Positions 26,551-34,932 are shown, counted from the stretch's first letter. The stretch is 34,932 nt of DNA from Candidatus Krumholzibacteriota bacterium (GCA_030672805.1 DAOVFR010000001.1:1-34932), one strand, 5' to 3'. The notes: generated from the sequence alone by a model not told the origin. Made by a program: numbers and translations.

Positions 26551-27858
26551 TCATGCATCGTCTGCACTGTCTTCAGATCCGTCCGGCGACGGAAGACCAA
26601 GTAGATCCGCTGTCGATTCCTCGGGCAGCTGTTCCACATCGCGAAGTTTCCGTTCCATAGCCCTTGTCCTGCGGCCCGTTTCCTCGATCGTGTTCGACGC
26701 GGTGTTTAGCTGGCGCTTCACCCTGTCGAGGACTGTACCGAACCTTCCGAACTCGGTCTTGATCGCTCCAAGGATCATCCAGACCTCGCTCGATCGTTTC
26801 TCGATCGCCAGTGTCCGGAATCCCATGCGCAGGCTGTTCAGTATCGCGGCAAGCGTCGTCGGTCCAGCCACGACGACGCGCAACTTTACCTGGAGATCCT
26901 CCACCAGTCCCGGCTGCCTGAGCACCTCGGCGTACAGGCCCTCGGTCGGCAGGAACATGATTGCGAAATCGGTGGTCCTCGGTGGATTGAGATACTTTTC
27001 GCTGATATCCTTCGCGGAATTCTTGACGGCCCTCTCCAGCTCGTTTGCCGCCTGCTTCACCGCATCCGCGTCGGCCGTCTCCGCGGCCTGGACGAGACGC
27101 AGGTACGGTTCCTGCGGGAACTTCGAATCGATCGGAAGCCAGACGCAGGAATCGCCATGACCATCCCGGCCGGGAAGTTTGATCACATACTCGACATACT
27201 CGTCCGAGTCCTCCTTCGTCTTGACATTCATGCCGTACTGCTCCGGCGTCATGATCTGTTCGAGGATCGCCCCGAGCTGGACCTCTCCCCAGGTCCCGCG
27301 AGTCTTGACGTTCGTAAGCACTCTCTTCAGATCACCGACGCCGTCGGCGAGGCCCTGCATCTTGCCAAGCCCCTCGTGAACCCTTTCGAGCTGCTCGCTT
27401 ACCCTCTTGAACGATTCACCGATTCTCTTTTCGAGCGTGCTCTGAAGCTTCTCGTCGACCACGTTGCGCATCTGGTCAAGCCTTCGCTCGTTACTCTCCT
27501 GGATGCTCCTGAGTTTATCCTCGATCGTCCCGCGCATCAGTTCGAGCTTCGCCTCGCTCGAGCCGGTCAGCTCCTTGATACGCTTCGCCACCTCTTCGAG
27601 ACGGTCAGCCTGGGCCGTGCCCATTTCCCCGATCGTGCTCACCATCGCCTCCGTTGACAACCGCTGCCCGGCCGCGACCTCCTTCCTGAGTTCCGCCGCC
27701 GACCCCGCCGCCTCCTCCCGGTTCAGGCGGAACTCCTCGCGGAGCGTCTTTCCCGTTTGTCCTTCCCCCATCGCCGCCGACCTCTTGAGGAGAATCAAGA
27801 GAAGCGTAATCACGGCGATCGAGAGCACGATGACGACAACGACCAGGACATTTGTCAT
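26551..27858 (-). CDS. rmuC: DNA recombination protein RmuC homologue
   Basis: A 435-residue RmuC. An N-terminal membrane anchor covers residues 3-25, a long coiled coil runs from about 40 to 180, and the RmuC core follows: NVKTRGTWGEVQLGAILEQI, LPIDSKFPQEPYLRL, FAIMFLPTEGLYAEVL and VVAGPTTLAAILNSLRMGFRTLAIEK. The core has a restriction-endonuclease-like fold, with LPIDSKFP as the active-site strand. RmuC limits inversion at short inverted repeats in E. coli; its exact biochemical activity is not fully settled. GGAGG lies about 9 nt before ATG. The C-terminal 25 residues are acidic and low complexity. It is probably in one transcription unit with the EF-Tu-like gene downstream. Confidence 0.95.
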   Translation of the reverse strand: MTNVLVVVVIVLSIAVITLLLILLKRSAAMGEGQTGKTLREEFRLNREEAAGSAAELRKEVAAGQRLSTEAMVSTIGEMGTAQADRLEEVAKRIKELTGSSEAKLELMRGTIEDKLRSIQESNERRLDQMRNVVDEKLQSTLEKRIGESFKRVSEQLERVHEGLGKMQGLADGVGDLKRVLTNVKTRGTWGEVQLGAILEQIMTPEQYGMNVKTKEDSDEYVEYVIKLPGRDGHGDSCVWLPIDSKFPQEPYLRLVQAAETADADAVKQAANELERAVKNSAKDISEKYLNPPRTTDFAIMFLPTEGLYAEVLRQPGLVEDLQVKLRVVVAGPTTLAAILNSLRMGFRTLAIEKRSSEVWMILGAIKTEFGRFGTVLDRVKRQLNTASNTIEETGRRTRAMERKLRDVEQLPEESTADLLGLPSPDGSEDSADDA

Positions 27859-27918
27859 TTCCCGATACCTCCGTCAAGCGGGACACCGCACACCGGCAGT
27901 CCCGTTATCACACCATTA

Positions 27919-28689
27919 TCACGCGTCACCGATCAGCCTCTCGATGTATCGCCGTCCCCGGACAGCTTCCTCGATGCCGACCTCGAAATCGAGCAGCGGC
28001 AGCTCGCCGCGCTCCTTCATAAGACCGACGAACGTTCCGAAATCGAACGTTCCCTTTCCCGGGGGCAGATGATCGTCGGAAAGGCCGTCATTGTCATGCA
28101 GGTGAACCGCGACTACCCGGTCCCCGAGGCACTTCCACCAGCGCCGCACGGGCAGACGCGAAAAAGCATTGATATGCCCGGTGTCCAGGCAGAACCCGAC
28201 GTACTCGCCGGGGAGCATCCCGGCGAGGTGAAGCAGAACTTCCGGCTTGTCCTCCCATGTATTCTCCAGCGCGAGTATCACGCCCAGTTCCGCGGCTTTA
28301 CCGGCCACACCGCTCATGCGCTCCGTCCAGTTTCGAAACCAGTGCCTCCTGCCCCCGCGTGAGAAAAACGGCGAGTATCCGGTATGGACCACCATGACCT
28401 TCCCGCCGATCGCGGCGGTCACCTCGAGTCCCCGTACGATGCTCTCAATTGAGTACCGCGAGATCGTTTCGTCGATTCCGGCGACATCGAGCCCGAAGAA
28501 CGGACCATGCGTGAAACCCGTCAACGACCGCTGCTCGAGACGGCGCCGCAATCGATCGATGTCCGCGTCTGACAGCTCCATCAGGCGGCCGACGTTCGAC
28601 ATACGGATCTCCGGGTGAAACCCGTTGCTGACGACCGCTTCGACCTTCTCCTCGAACCTCGAAAGCGTGACGCTGACGTAATATACCAT
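27919..28689 (-). CDS. Sugar phosphate isomerase/epimerase (xylose isomerase-like TIM barrel)
   Basis: A 256-residue AP endonuclease 2-type TIM barrel. Likely metal ligands, by family pattern, are H61 (THGPF), H102 (VVHTGYS), E142 (ALENTWED), D169 and H172 (LDTGHIN), H196 (VHLHDN) and E236 (DFEVG). These proteins isomerise sugars or inositol derivatives, and the substrate cannot be predicted. ATG 28689 follows GGGGAGG by 3 nt; the same frame stays open to 29979, but that part is antisense to the formiminotransferase gene and is not coding. The gene is divergent from the formiminotransferase gene and 60 nt upstream of rmuC in the same direction. Confidence 0.85.
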   Translation of the reverse strand: MVYYVSVTLSRFEEKVEAVVSNGFHPEIRMSNVGRLMELSDADIDRLRRRLEQRSLTGFTHGPFFGLDVAGIDETISRYSIESIVRGLEVTAAIGGKVMVVHTGYSPFFSRGGRRHWFRNWTERMSGVAGKAAELGVILALENTWEDKPEVLLHLAGMLPGEYVGFCLDTGHINAFSRLPVRRWWKCLGDRVVAVHLHDNDGLSDDHLPPGKGTFDFGTFVGLMKERGELPLLDFEVGIEEAVRGRRYIERLIGDA

Positions 28690-28721
28690 CCGCCTCCCCG
28701 CTGCGGGATGCAAGCTCGTAC

Positions 28722-28750
28722 TTGACCTAGGCATGCGACCTTTATATGCT
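28722..28750 (+). promoter_or_regulatory. Sigma-70-type promoter for the formiminotransferase operon
   Basis: TTGACC (28722-28727, 5 of 6), a 17-nt spacer and TATGCT (28745-28750, 4 of 6). The predicted start is near 28757, about 40 nt before ATG 28798. Confidence 0.5.
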
Positions 28751-28797
28751 ACCCCCATATTGTCAGATAGTCGAATGGAACACAAGGAGTGATACAT

Positions 28798-30477
28798 ATG
28801 ATGAAACTGGTTGAATGCGTGCCCAACTTCAGCGAAGGCCGCGACATGGCGAAAATCGACCAGATCACGAACGAGATCGGTTCTACCGAGGGCGCCGAGC
28901 TCCTCGACGTAGACCCGGGCAAGGACACTAACAGAACGGTTGTCACCTTCGTCGGCACTCCGGAAGCGGTCATCGAGGCTGCGTTCAGGGCGATCGCGAA
29001 GGCAGCCGAGGTGCTCGATATGTCGAAACACCACGGTGCACACGCGCGCATGGGCGCAACGGACGTCTGCCCGTTCGTGCCCGTGTCCGGTGTTACGATG
29101 GAGGACTGCGCCGGGTTCGCACGAACGCTTGGAGCCCGTGTCGGCGACGAGCTTGGCATTCCCGTGTACCTGTACGAGGCGGCCGCGATGAAACCCGAAC
29201 GGAGAAACCTTGCGGCGGTCAGGTCCGGCGAGTACGAGGCCCTGCCCGAGAAGCTGACGAAGCCCGAATGGAAACCTGATTTCGGGCCCGCAACTTTCAA
29301 CGCCAGGGCGGGGGCAACGGTGATCGGAGCAAGAGAATTCCTCATCGCTTATAATATCAACCTGAACACGCGGGACCGGTCGATCGCCCGGGATATCGCA
29401 TTTACGATCAGGGAAAAGGGACGGTTGAAACGCGATGTCAGCGGAAAGGTCGTTCGAGACAAAAACGGCAAGGCGCTCCGGGCACCGGGGCTCTTCAAGG
29501 AATGCAAGGCGGTAGGCTGGTACATTGAAGACTTCGGGAGGGCGCAGATATCGATGAACCTCACGAACTACAAGATGACCTCCCCCCATGCAGTCTTCGA
29601 CGAGTGCTGCCGCCTGGCCTCCGAACACGGTGTGAGGGTCACGGGAAGCGAGCTCGTCGGCCTGATCCCTCTGCAGGCAATGATCGAGGCGGGCAGGCAC
29701 TACCTGAGGAAACAGGGCAAGACGACCGGGGTGCCCGACGCCGAGTTGATCCATATCGCCGTTCTCTCGATGGGCCTCGACGATCTCTACGCCTTCGAGC
29801 CGGACAAGAAGATCATCGAGTACCAGGTGAAGCGGAAATCGATGCTTGCCTCGATGAAGGTGGACGATTTCTCCGACCTGCTCTCGACGGACGCCCCTGC
29901 GCCGGGAGGCGGAAGCGTTGCGGCGCTCTGCGGCGCCCTGAGTGGTGCGCTCTCCTCGATGGTGGCGTCCCTCACGCACGGCAAGAAGGGATACGAGGAA
30001 ACGTTCGACGAGATGGAAAAGATCGGCGTCGAGGGCCAGACGCTCAAGGACGAGTTTCTCGCAGACGTCGATCGCGACACTGACGCTTTCAACCGGGTCA
30101 TGGACGCGATGCGCATGCCGAAAAAGACCGACGAGGAAAAGGCCGCGCGTCAGGCCGCCATCGAGGAAGCAACCAGGGAGGCAACGCTCGTGCCGCTCGG
30201 CGTGCTGCGGCGGACCGGGAACGCGGCGGCGCTAGCACGCCGTGTCGCCGTGAAGGGAAACAGGAACTCGGTAAGCGACGCCGGCGTTGCGGCGCTCACC
30301 GCACGGGCGGCGGCCGAAGGGGCATACCTGAACGTACGGATCAACCTGCCCGGAATAGAGGACGAGACGTTCAAGAAGGAAACCATCGAGAAAGCGGAAT
30401 CGATCCGCACGGAAGTCGTCACGCACACGGAAGAGACGATCGAGCTGGTCGAAAAAACCCTCGCCGGAGCGGAATGA
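28798..30477 (+). CDS. ftcD: Bifunctional glutamate formimidoyltransferase / formiminotetrahydrofolate cyclodeaminase
   Basis: A 559-residue fusion like animal FTCD. The formiminotransferase part covers about 1-325, with LVECVPNFSEGRD (4-16), HHGAHARMGATDVCPF and SMNLTNYKMTSPHAVFDE. The cyclodeaminase part follows from about 345, with STDAPAPGGGSVAALCGAL and GNRNSVSDAGVAALTA. The first domain moves the formimino group from formiminoglutamate to tetrahydrofolate; the second releases ammonia to give methenyl-THF, the end of histidine degradation. No hut genes are adjacent. ATG 28798 has AAGGAG 8 nt upstream; an in-frame GTG at 28789 lies on the ribosome binding site itself. Separate genes are common in bacteria; the fused form occurs in several lineages. 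It is followed by pgi with a short gap. Confidence 0.95.
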   Translation: MMKLVECVPNFSEGRDMAKIDQITNEIGSTEGAELLDVDPGKDTNRTVVTFVGTPEAVIEAAFRAIAKAAEVLDMSKHHGAHARMGATDVCPFVPVSGVTMEDCAGFARTLGARVGDELGIPVYLYEAAAMKPERRNLAAVRSGEYEALPEKLTKPEWKPDFGPATFNARAGATVIGAREFLIAYNINLNTRDRSIARDIAFTIREKGRLKRDVSGKVVRDKNGKALRAPGLFKECKAVGWYIEDFGRAQISMNLTNYKMTSPHAVFDECCRLASEHGVRVTGSELVGLIPLQAMIEAGRHYLRKQGKTTGVPDAELIHIAVLSMGLDDLYAFEPDKKIIEYQVKRKSMLASMKVDDFSDLLSTDAPAPGGGSVAALCGALSGALSSMVASLTHGKKGYEETFDEMEKIGVEGQTLKDEFLADVDRDTDAFNRVMDAMRMPKKTDEEKAARQAAIEEATREATLVPLGVLRRTGNAAALARRVAVKGNRNSVSDAGVAALTARAAAEGAYLNVRINLPGIEDETFKKETIEKAESIRTEVVTHTEETIELVEKTLAGAE

Positions 30478-30516
30478 TCGGTGGGGATAACGGATGCGAA
30501 GATAAAGGAGACCGAC

Positions 30517-31788
30517 GTGATCGCCCTGAATACGGACCACGTGAATCGATTCGTCAGCGAACAGGAAATCGCCGGCGCCATGCCCGGGGCATTCGACGCG
30601 CTGCAATCCCTTCTCCGGCATGAAGGACCGGGATCCGATTTTCTCGGTTGGCTCGACCTCCCCCGGACGCCGGAAAGAGAGATCGGCGAGATCACCGATG
30701 CAGCGAAACGTATCCAGGACGAGAACGACCTCCTGGTCGTCGTGGGAATCGGGGGTTCGTACCTCGGGTCGCGGGCCGCGATCGAAGCGCTTCCGGAAGA
30801 AACCCCTTTCCCCGTGCTCTTTGCGGGGAACAACCTTTCACCGGAGTATCATTCCCGTCTTCTCTCCTCACTCGAGGACAAACGCTTCGCCGTATGCGTC
30901 ATCTCGAAATCGGGGACGACGACAGAAACCGCGATCGCCTTCCGCCTGCTCCGCGGGAAGCTCGTCGAACGCTTCGGAAAAGACAAAACCGGAAAGCGGA
31001 TCATCGCAATAACGGACCCCGATAAGGGCGCATTGAGACAGATGGCGGCGGAGAAAGACTGGCAGACTTTCCCGATCCCGCCCGATGTCGGCGGCCGCTA
31101 CAGCGTTCTATCGCCGGTCGGCCTTTTTCCATGTGCAACGGCAGGCATTCCGCTCGCGGGTCTGCTCGGCGGCGCCGTCTCCGGTATCGACCGGTTCACC
31201 CGGACGGATGCATCGAACGAGGCGCTGCGGTACGCGCTGGTGCGCTCTACGCTCCACGGGAGGGGAACGATCGTCGAGGTCCTCTCGACCTTCCACCCGG
31301 AACTCGCGCTTTTCTGCGAGTGGTGGAAGCAGCTCGCCGGCGAGTCGGAGGGCAAAGAGCACAAGGGTCTTTTCCCGGCATCCACCGTGTTGACAACGGA
31401 CCTTCACTCGATGGGCCAGTACCTGCAGGAGGGCAACCGCAACCTGCTCGAGACATTCCTCATCGCTGCAAATCCACGTTCCGATATCCCGATCCCGCAT
31501 GACGGGGATGACCTCGACAACCTCAACTATATCTCCGGAAAAACCATTTCCCATGTCAACCGCAAGGCATTCGAGGGAACCCTGGCCGCGCACGCCGCTG
31601 GAAACCTGCCCGTTATGACGATCGAGGTGCCCTCGATAACGCCCGAATCGCTCGGCGTTCTCTTCACCTTCTTCGAGGTCGCCGTCGCCGTCTCGGGACG
31701 GCTCGCCGGCATCAACCCGTTCAACCAGCCGGGTGTCGAGGAATACAAGACGAGGATGTTCAAGCTCCTCGAAAAGCCGGGATACTAG
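30517..31788 (+). CDS. pgi: Glucose-6-phosphate isomerase
   Basis: A 423-residue PGI, the shorter bacterial form (about 420-450 residues). It contains VVVGIGGSYLGSRAAIEAL, the phosphate loop SKSGTTTETAIAF, GGRYSVLSPVGLFPCA and the signature NPFNQPGVEEYKTRM near the C-terminus. It interconverts glucose-6-phosphate and fructose-6-phosphate in the cytoplasm. The start is a judgement: GTG 30517 has AAAGGAG 6 nt upstream and gives an N-terminus aligning with Bacillus-type PGI. GTG 30481 would add 12 residues. It lies in the operon with ftcD and apbE, although these functions are not linked metabolically. Confidence 0.96.
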   Translation: MIALNTDHVNRFVSEQEIAGAMPGAFDALQSLLRHEGPGSDFLGWLDLPRTPEREIGEITDAAKRIQDENDLLVVVGIGGSYLGSRAAIEALPEETPFPVLFAGNNLSPEYHSRLLSSLEDKRFAVCVISKSGTTTETAIAFRLLRGKLVERFGKDKTGKRIIAITDPDKGALRQMAAEKDWQTFPIPPDVGGRYSVLSPVGLFPCATAGIPLAGLLGGAVSGIDRFTRTDASNEALRYALVRSTLHGRGTIVEVLSTFHPELALFCEWWKQLAGESEGKEHKGLFPASTVLTTDLHSMGQYLQEGNRNLLETFLIAANPRSDIPIPHDGDDLDNLNYISGKTISHVNRKAFEGTLAAHAAGNLPVMTIEVPSITPESLGVLFTFFEVAVAVSGRLAGINPFNQPGVEEYKTRMFKLLEKPGY

Positions 31789-31790
31789 AG

Positions 31791-32852
31791 ATGGCGCCGT
31801 TTCGCATCAACGGCGCCGCATCCGGCAGCGCCCGACCGCCCTGCACGGGGGCACCCGCCCGGACCGCACTGGTCCTCTTGACGTGCATCACGTTCGCTTC
31901 CTGCTCGCAGGAGGAACCGTACTTCCAGGAAACGTTCGTCATGGGAACGGCCGCCTCGGTCACGATCTGCGGCCTGGACGAGGAGCAGGCCCGGGAGGCC
32001 GCGGCTTCCGCCCTGCACGAGCTTCACCGGATCGAGAGCATCATGAGCTCGTGGAAGGAAGACAGCGAGCTCTCCCGCCTGAACCGCCTGTCGCGGGGAA
32101 ACCGGTTCAGGGTCTCGGCCGAGCTTTTCGTCCTCGTCGACAGCGCTCTCCATTTCTCCATGGTAACATCGGGGGCATTCGACATCACTGCCGGCCCGGT
32201 GATCAGGCTCTGGGGATTCCATGGAGGGGATGTGAGACTCCCCACGGAAAACGAGATCGATGAGGCCCTCTCGCGCGTCGGGTACCGAAGAGTTACACTC
32301 GATGCCGGCGATTCGTCAATAACCCTCGAGCCGGGAATGGAACTGGATCTCGGCGGCATCGCGAAGGGTTACGCGGTTGACCGCGCCGTTTCGCTGCTGC
32401 GGGAGAAAGGCGCCACGAGTGCCCTCGTCAATCTCGGAGGAAACATCTACGCACTGGGAACACCGCCGGGAAAGGATGGCTGGTCGGTCGGGATCCGCGA
32501 TCCGCACGGCGGCGCCGCTATCACAGGCACTATTCTCCTCAGGGACGAGGCGGTGGCTACGTCAGGCAACTATGAGAACTTCGTCGTGATCGGAGAAAAA
32601 CGGTACGGCCATATTGTCGATCCGCGTACCGGCAGACCGGTGGACCGGGTGCTCAGCGTTACCGTCGTCGCGCCCACGGCGCTCGCGACAGACGCCCTTT
32701 CGACCGGACTCTTCGTCCTCGGTCCGGACGGGGGAAGGGACATCGTCGACCGCCCCGGCTGTATCAGGGCGCTGTACGCCCTGCCGGGGAACGGCGCGGC
32801 GCGGTACAAGGCAATAGGTGATTTCGAGGGCCGGTTGTCACTCACCGAGTAG
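31791..32852 (+). CDS. apbE: FAD:protein FMN transferase ApbE (lipoprotein)
   Basis: A 353-residue ApbE. A hydrophobic stretch followed by FASC (Cys38) marks a lipoprotein signal, after a 24-residue leader that suggests a later start might be used. The core has FVMGTAASVTI, RIESIMSSWKEDSELSRLN, FDITAGPVIRLWGF, LDLGGIAKGYAVDRA (FAD/Mg binding), ALVNLGGNIYALG, VATSGNYENF, YGHIVDPRTGRPV and the metal-binding TALATDALSTGLFVLG. It attaches FMN by a phosphoester bond to Thr of S/TGAT motifs in RnfG and RnfD, outside the cytoplasm. Those subunits are encoded convergently just downstream. It starts 2 nt after pgi. Confidence 0.96.
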   Translation: MAPFRINGAASGSARPPCTGAPARTALVLLTCITFASCSQEEPYFQETFVMGTAASVTICGLDEEQAREAAASALHELHRIESIMSSWKEDSELSRLNRLSRGNRFRVSAELFVLVDSALHFSMVTSGAFDITAGPVIRLWGFHGGDVRLPTENEIDEALSRVGYRRVTLDAGDSSITLEPGMELDLGGIAKGYAVDRAVSLLREKGATSALVNLGGNIYALGTPPGKDGWSVGIRDPHGGAAITGTILLRDEAVATSGNYENFVVIGEKRYGHIVDPRTGRPVDRVLSVTVVAPTALATDALSTGLFVLGPDGGRDIVDRPGCIRALYALPGNGAARYKAIGDFEGRLSLTE

Positions 32853-32876
32853 GGCCGTCCCTGCAAATTCAAAATT

Positions 32877-33566
32877 CTATTCCCCGCCGCCGCCGAGGCC
32901 GAACCACGCGCGATGAATCGTGCAGTTTGCACAGTCGTGTTCCTTGCGAATCAGCGGTGTGCGTCCGGCACGCTCTGCGAGGCAAATCTCCGCCTTGTTC
33001 ATGAGGCCGAGGAGAATGCCTAGCACGATGAACGCTCCCGGCGGCAGGATCATTAGAAGAAGCGGGAGATAGGAGCTTCCAAGTATGGGGACGTTGAAGA
33101 TACTTCCGTTGCCGAGGATCTCGCGAATCGCGCCGATCAGCACGAGCGAAATCGTGAATCCGAATCCCATGCCGATTCCGTCGATCATCGAGATGAACAC
33201 GCCGTTCTTCGACGCGAAGGCCTCGGCACGGCCGAGGATGATGCAGTTCACGACGATCAGCGGGATGAAGAGCCCGAGACTCTTGTGAAGAGCGAAGAAG
33301 TAACCTTCCATCACGAGATCGACTATCGTAACGAAGGTGGCGATGATGACGATGAAGGCGGGAATACGGATCTTCTTCGGAATGAAGTTCCGGATCATCG
33401 CGATGACCGTGTTCGAACAGACAAGTACGAATGTCGAGGCGAGACCCATCCCGATGCCGTTCTCGGCTGTCGTCGTCACCGCGAGGGTCGGACAGATCCC
33501 GAGCACGAGGCGAAAAATCGGGTTCTCGCTCCAGAATCCTTTCGTGAACTCTTTCCAGGCATTCAT
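32877..33566 (-). CDS. rnfE: Ion-translocating oxidoreductase subunit RnfE
   Basis: A 229-residue, six-helix subunit of the Rnf complex. FTKGFWSENPIFRLVLGICPTLAVT holds Cys25, and VVNCIILGRAEAFAS holds Cys108. In the family these cysteines, with those of RnfA, ligate the intramembrane iron-sulfur cluster. The tail after residue 195 is unusual: it is charged, contains HDCANC (C212, C215) and ends in a Gly-rich segment. ATG 33566 overlaps the rnfG stop as ATGA. The long open frame up to 33860 is antisense-like shadow of rnfG. rnfA, which usually follows rnfE, is not here; apbE converges instead. Confidence 0.95.
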   Translation of the reverse strand: MNAWKEFTKGFWSENPIFRLVLGICPTLAVTTTAENGIGMGLASTFVLVCSNTVIAMIRNFIPKKIRIPAFIVIIATFVTIVDLVMEGYFFALHKSLGLFIPLIVVNCIILGRAEAFASKNGVFISMIDGIGMGFGFTISLVLIGAIREILGNGSIFNVPILGSSYLPLLLMILPPGAFIVLGILLGLMNKAEICLAERAGRTPLIRKEHDCANCTIHRAWFGLGGGGE

Positions 33567-34192
33567 TCCTTCTGCTCCTTGACCGGTACTCGATCGGCCT
33601 CCTTCGAGGGTTCCTCGATCTCGAGGATGCGGGAACTGTGCTTGCGGAAGAACTCGAGGCTCTGCGCAACCGCAAAGGTGACGGCCCGGGACGATATCGT
33701 CGCGCCCGTTATCTGCTTGAACACTCCGCCGTCCTTCATCACTTCCCACTGCTCGGGGTCGCTGAGACTTTTCCCCTTGAACTGATCCCTGAAATCGGAC
33801 GTTTCGATCTTCGATCCGAGGCCCGGTGTTTCGAGATGCTTCAGAACCTCTATCCCCCACACGATGCCCTCGGTGTCAACACCGATCATGATCTCGATCT
33901 CGCCCGAGTAACCGTTCGGGGCAACGGCGGCGAATGCAACACCTGTTATTGCTCCGTCCTTCCTGCCGCGGTAGAACAACGTTGTGCCGGCCCCATCTTC
34001 CTTGATTTTTACCGTGTCCCTGTCCGGTTCATTATCGAACGGGGGCAGCACGCTCCGGACGGCGCTCATCTTCTCATCGAGGTGCGACTTCCCGATCGGT
34101 TTCTCCGTCTGCTGGTTCACGAAGGCGAGAACTCCCGCGGAAACGGCAGCGATAATCGTCAGCACGAAACAGAGTCTCAATATCTCTTTCAT
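33563..34192 (-). CDS. rnfG: Ion-translocating oxidoreductase subunit RnfG (FMN-binding)
   Basis: A 209-residue subunit with one N-terminal membrane helix (6-25) and a periplasm-facing FMN-binding domain. It shows GYSGEIEIMIGVD, VLKHLETPGLGSKIE (116-130) and the flavinylation motif TGAT at 162-165, where T165 should carry covalent FMN attached by ApbE. RnfG passes electrons between RnfD and the membrane part of the complex. GAGGAGG about 10 nt before ATG supports the start. It follows rnfD by 37 nt and overlaps rnfE by 4 nt. The last 20 residues are polar and charged. Confidence 0.97.
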   Translation of the reverse strand: MKEILRLCFVLTIIAAVSAGVLAFVNQQTEKPIGKSHLDEKMSAVRSVLPPFDNEPDRDTVKIKEDGAGTTLFYRGRKDGAITGVAFAAVAPNGYSGEIEIMIGVDTEGIVWGIEVLKHLETPGLGSKIETSDFRDQFKGKSLSDPEQWEVMKDGGVFKQITGATISSRAVTFAVAQSLEFFRKHSSRILEIEEPSKEADRVPVKEQKE

Positions 34193-34229
34193 GACAGATG
34201 TACCTCCTCGGGTTTCACCGACACCGCCG

Positions 34230-34932
34230 TCATGCCGCCTTCTTCTTGACCGCTCCGAAAACAGCCGGTTTCATGAACCGGTCGATGAGCGGCGTTGCGG
34301 CATTCATGAGTAAAATGGCAAAACTCACACCTTCGGGATATGCTCCGAACAGTCGTATGATGACGGTCAATACACCGCATCCCACACCGAATACCAGCAT
34401 TCCCCTGCCCGTGATCGGGCTCGTAACGTAGTCGGTAGCCATGAATATCGCACCGATGAAGAGGCCGCCCGTGATCACGTGGAAACCCGGGTCGGCGTAT
34501 CGCGCCGGGTTGATCAGGTGAAAGATGCCTGTCATGACCCAGACCGTTCCGATGAAAGCGACCGGCGTGTGCCACGAGATCACACGTTTTGCGATGAGAA
34601 AGATCCCCCCCGCGAGCAGCAGGATAACAGAGACCTCTCCGAGGCATCCGGCACGGTTGCCAATCAGGAGATCGATTATCTCCTGCCGGGTGAACTGCAC
34701 GTCGATGTGTCCCTGCGTCATCAGGCTCTCCCTGAGCCTCGTAAGCGGGGTCGCCGTCGTAACCGCGTTCAGCCCCCATTTCGAGGGTGTCACCCACCGC
34801 GCCGTCATATGGACGGGGAACGAGATGAGAAGCACGACGCGTCCGACCAGGGCCGGGTTGAACGGATTGTACCCGAGACCGCCATACAGCTGCTTCGCGA
34901 CGACAATCGCAAACAGGTTTCCAACGAGTATC
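34230..34932 (-). CDS. rnfD: Ion-translocating oxidoreductase subunit RnfD, 5' end beyond the window
   Basis: The frame is open to the right edge, so the N-terminus is missing; 233 residues are visible. The first visible stretch, KQLYGGLGYNPFNPALVGR, is the RnfD/NqrB signature. VTTATPLTRL contains the flavinylation site, here TTAT where most homologues have S/TGAT; the Thr before PL should carry FMN. Several membrane helices follow. GTG 34835, an apparent start, lies inside the conserved region and is not the start. RnfD is the FMN-carrying membrane subunit of the Na+- or H+-pumping ferredoxin:NAD oxidoreductase. rnfC, and probably rnfB or rnfA, should lie to the right. Confidence 0.95.
   Translation of the reverse strand, partial: ILVGNLFAIVVAKQLYGGLGYNPFNPALVGRVVLLISFPVHMTARWVTPSKWGLNAVTTATPLTRLRESLMTQGHIDVQFTRQEIIDLLIGNRAGCLGEVSVILLLAGGIFLIAKRVISWHTPVAFIGTVWVMTGIFHLINPARYADPGFHVITGGLFIGAIFMATDYVTSPITGRGMLVFGVGCGVLTVIIRLFGAYPEGVSFAILLMNAATPLIDRFMKPAVFGAVKKKAA

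Noticed and set aside
26411..27160. 249-residue plus frame opposite rmuC
   Set aside because: Ser/Arg-rich antisense shadow; RmuC motifs are intact on the minus strand.
28690..29979. Minus-strand frame open from 29979, giving a 686-residue extension of the sugar isomerase
   Set aside because: It is antisense to the conserved formiminotransferase gene, has Arg/His/Asp-rich composition, and the TIM barrel starts naturally at ATG 28689 with its own ribosome binding site.
34189..34797. 202-residue minus frame overlapping rnfD
   Set aside because: It is the +1 shadow of rnfD; the true frame carries GGLGYNPFNPA and the flavinylation motif.

Overview
The window reads as a chromosomal segment of a Gram-negative-type, probably uncultured bacterium with moderately high GC. 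Outer-membrane-style export (SLBB/Wza-like protein), many lipoprotein signals, a gingipain-like C25 protease, Rnf and a NamZ/MurU/AmgK set fit lineages around the FCB group (for example Krumholzibacteriota- or Latescibacterota-like). This placement is inference; no rRNA or marker gene is present. I see no tRNA, rRNA, CRISPR array, transposase or phage gene. Coding density is high, and adjacent operons often end convergently.

Layout. 1-2124 (-): the 5' part of a secreted C25 peptidase, cut by the left edge. 2638-5685 (+): two GT4 glycosyltransferases and a SAM methyltransferase, with a sigma-54-like site upstream. 5682-8003 (-): a six-SLBB polysaccharide export protein. 8340-11213 (+): PglD/NeuD-like acyltransferase, DegT aminotransferase and NAD-dependent epimerase. 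These blocks together look like a surface-glycan locus. 11246-13837 (-): ClpB. 14061-15896 (-): a lipoprotein metalloprotease. 16015-18213 (-): an operon of a ParA ATPase fused to a glycogen-binding CBM48-like domain, a ParA-like protein without a Walker A lysine, and a small orphan protein.

Upstream of that operon, 18268-18522 holds a compact unit on the minus strand: phased A-tracts, a -35/-10 pair, about 200 nt of foldable sequence, and an intrinsic terminator. It is either a free small RNA or an attenuator-type leader for the ParA operon. This locus is the best candidate for something undescribed here.

18539-20632 (-): a divergent PAP2 protein and a family 5 substrate-binding lipoprotein. 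20837-26062 (+): an Ig-like lipoprotein, then NamZ, MurU and AmgK homologues, which together form a MurNAc salvage route to UDP-MurNAc, then a half-size GDT1 cation exporter. 26100-28689 (-): an EF-Tu-domain-2-like small protein, RmuC and a TIM-barrel sugar isomerase. 28798-32852 (+): formiminotransferase-cyclodeaminase, phosphoglucose isomerase and ApbE. 32877-34932 (-): rnfE, rnfG and partial rnfD, running off the right edge. ApbE next to the RnfD/RnfG subunits it flavinylates is functionally coherent.
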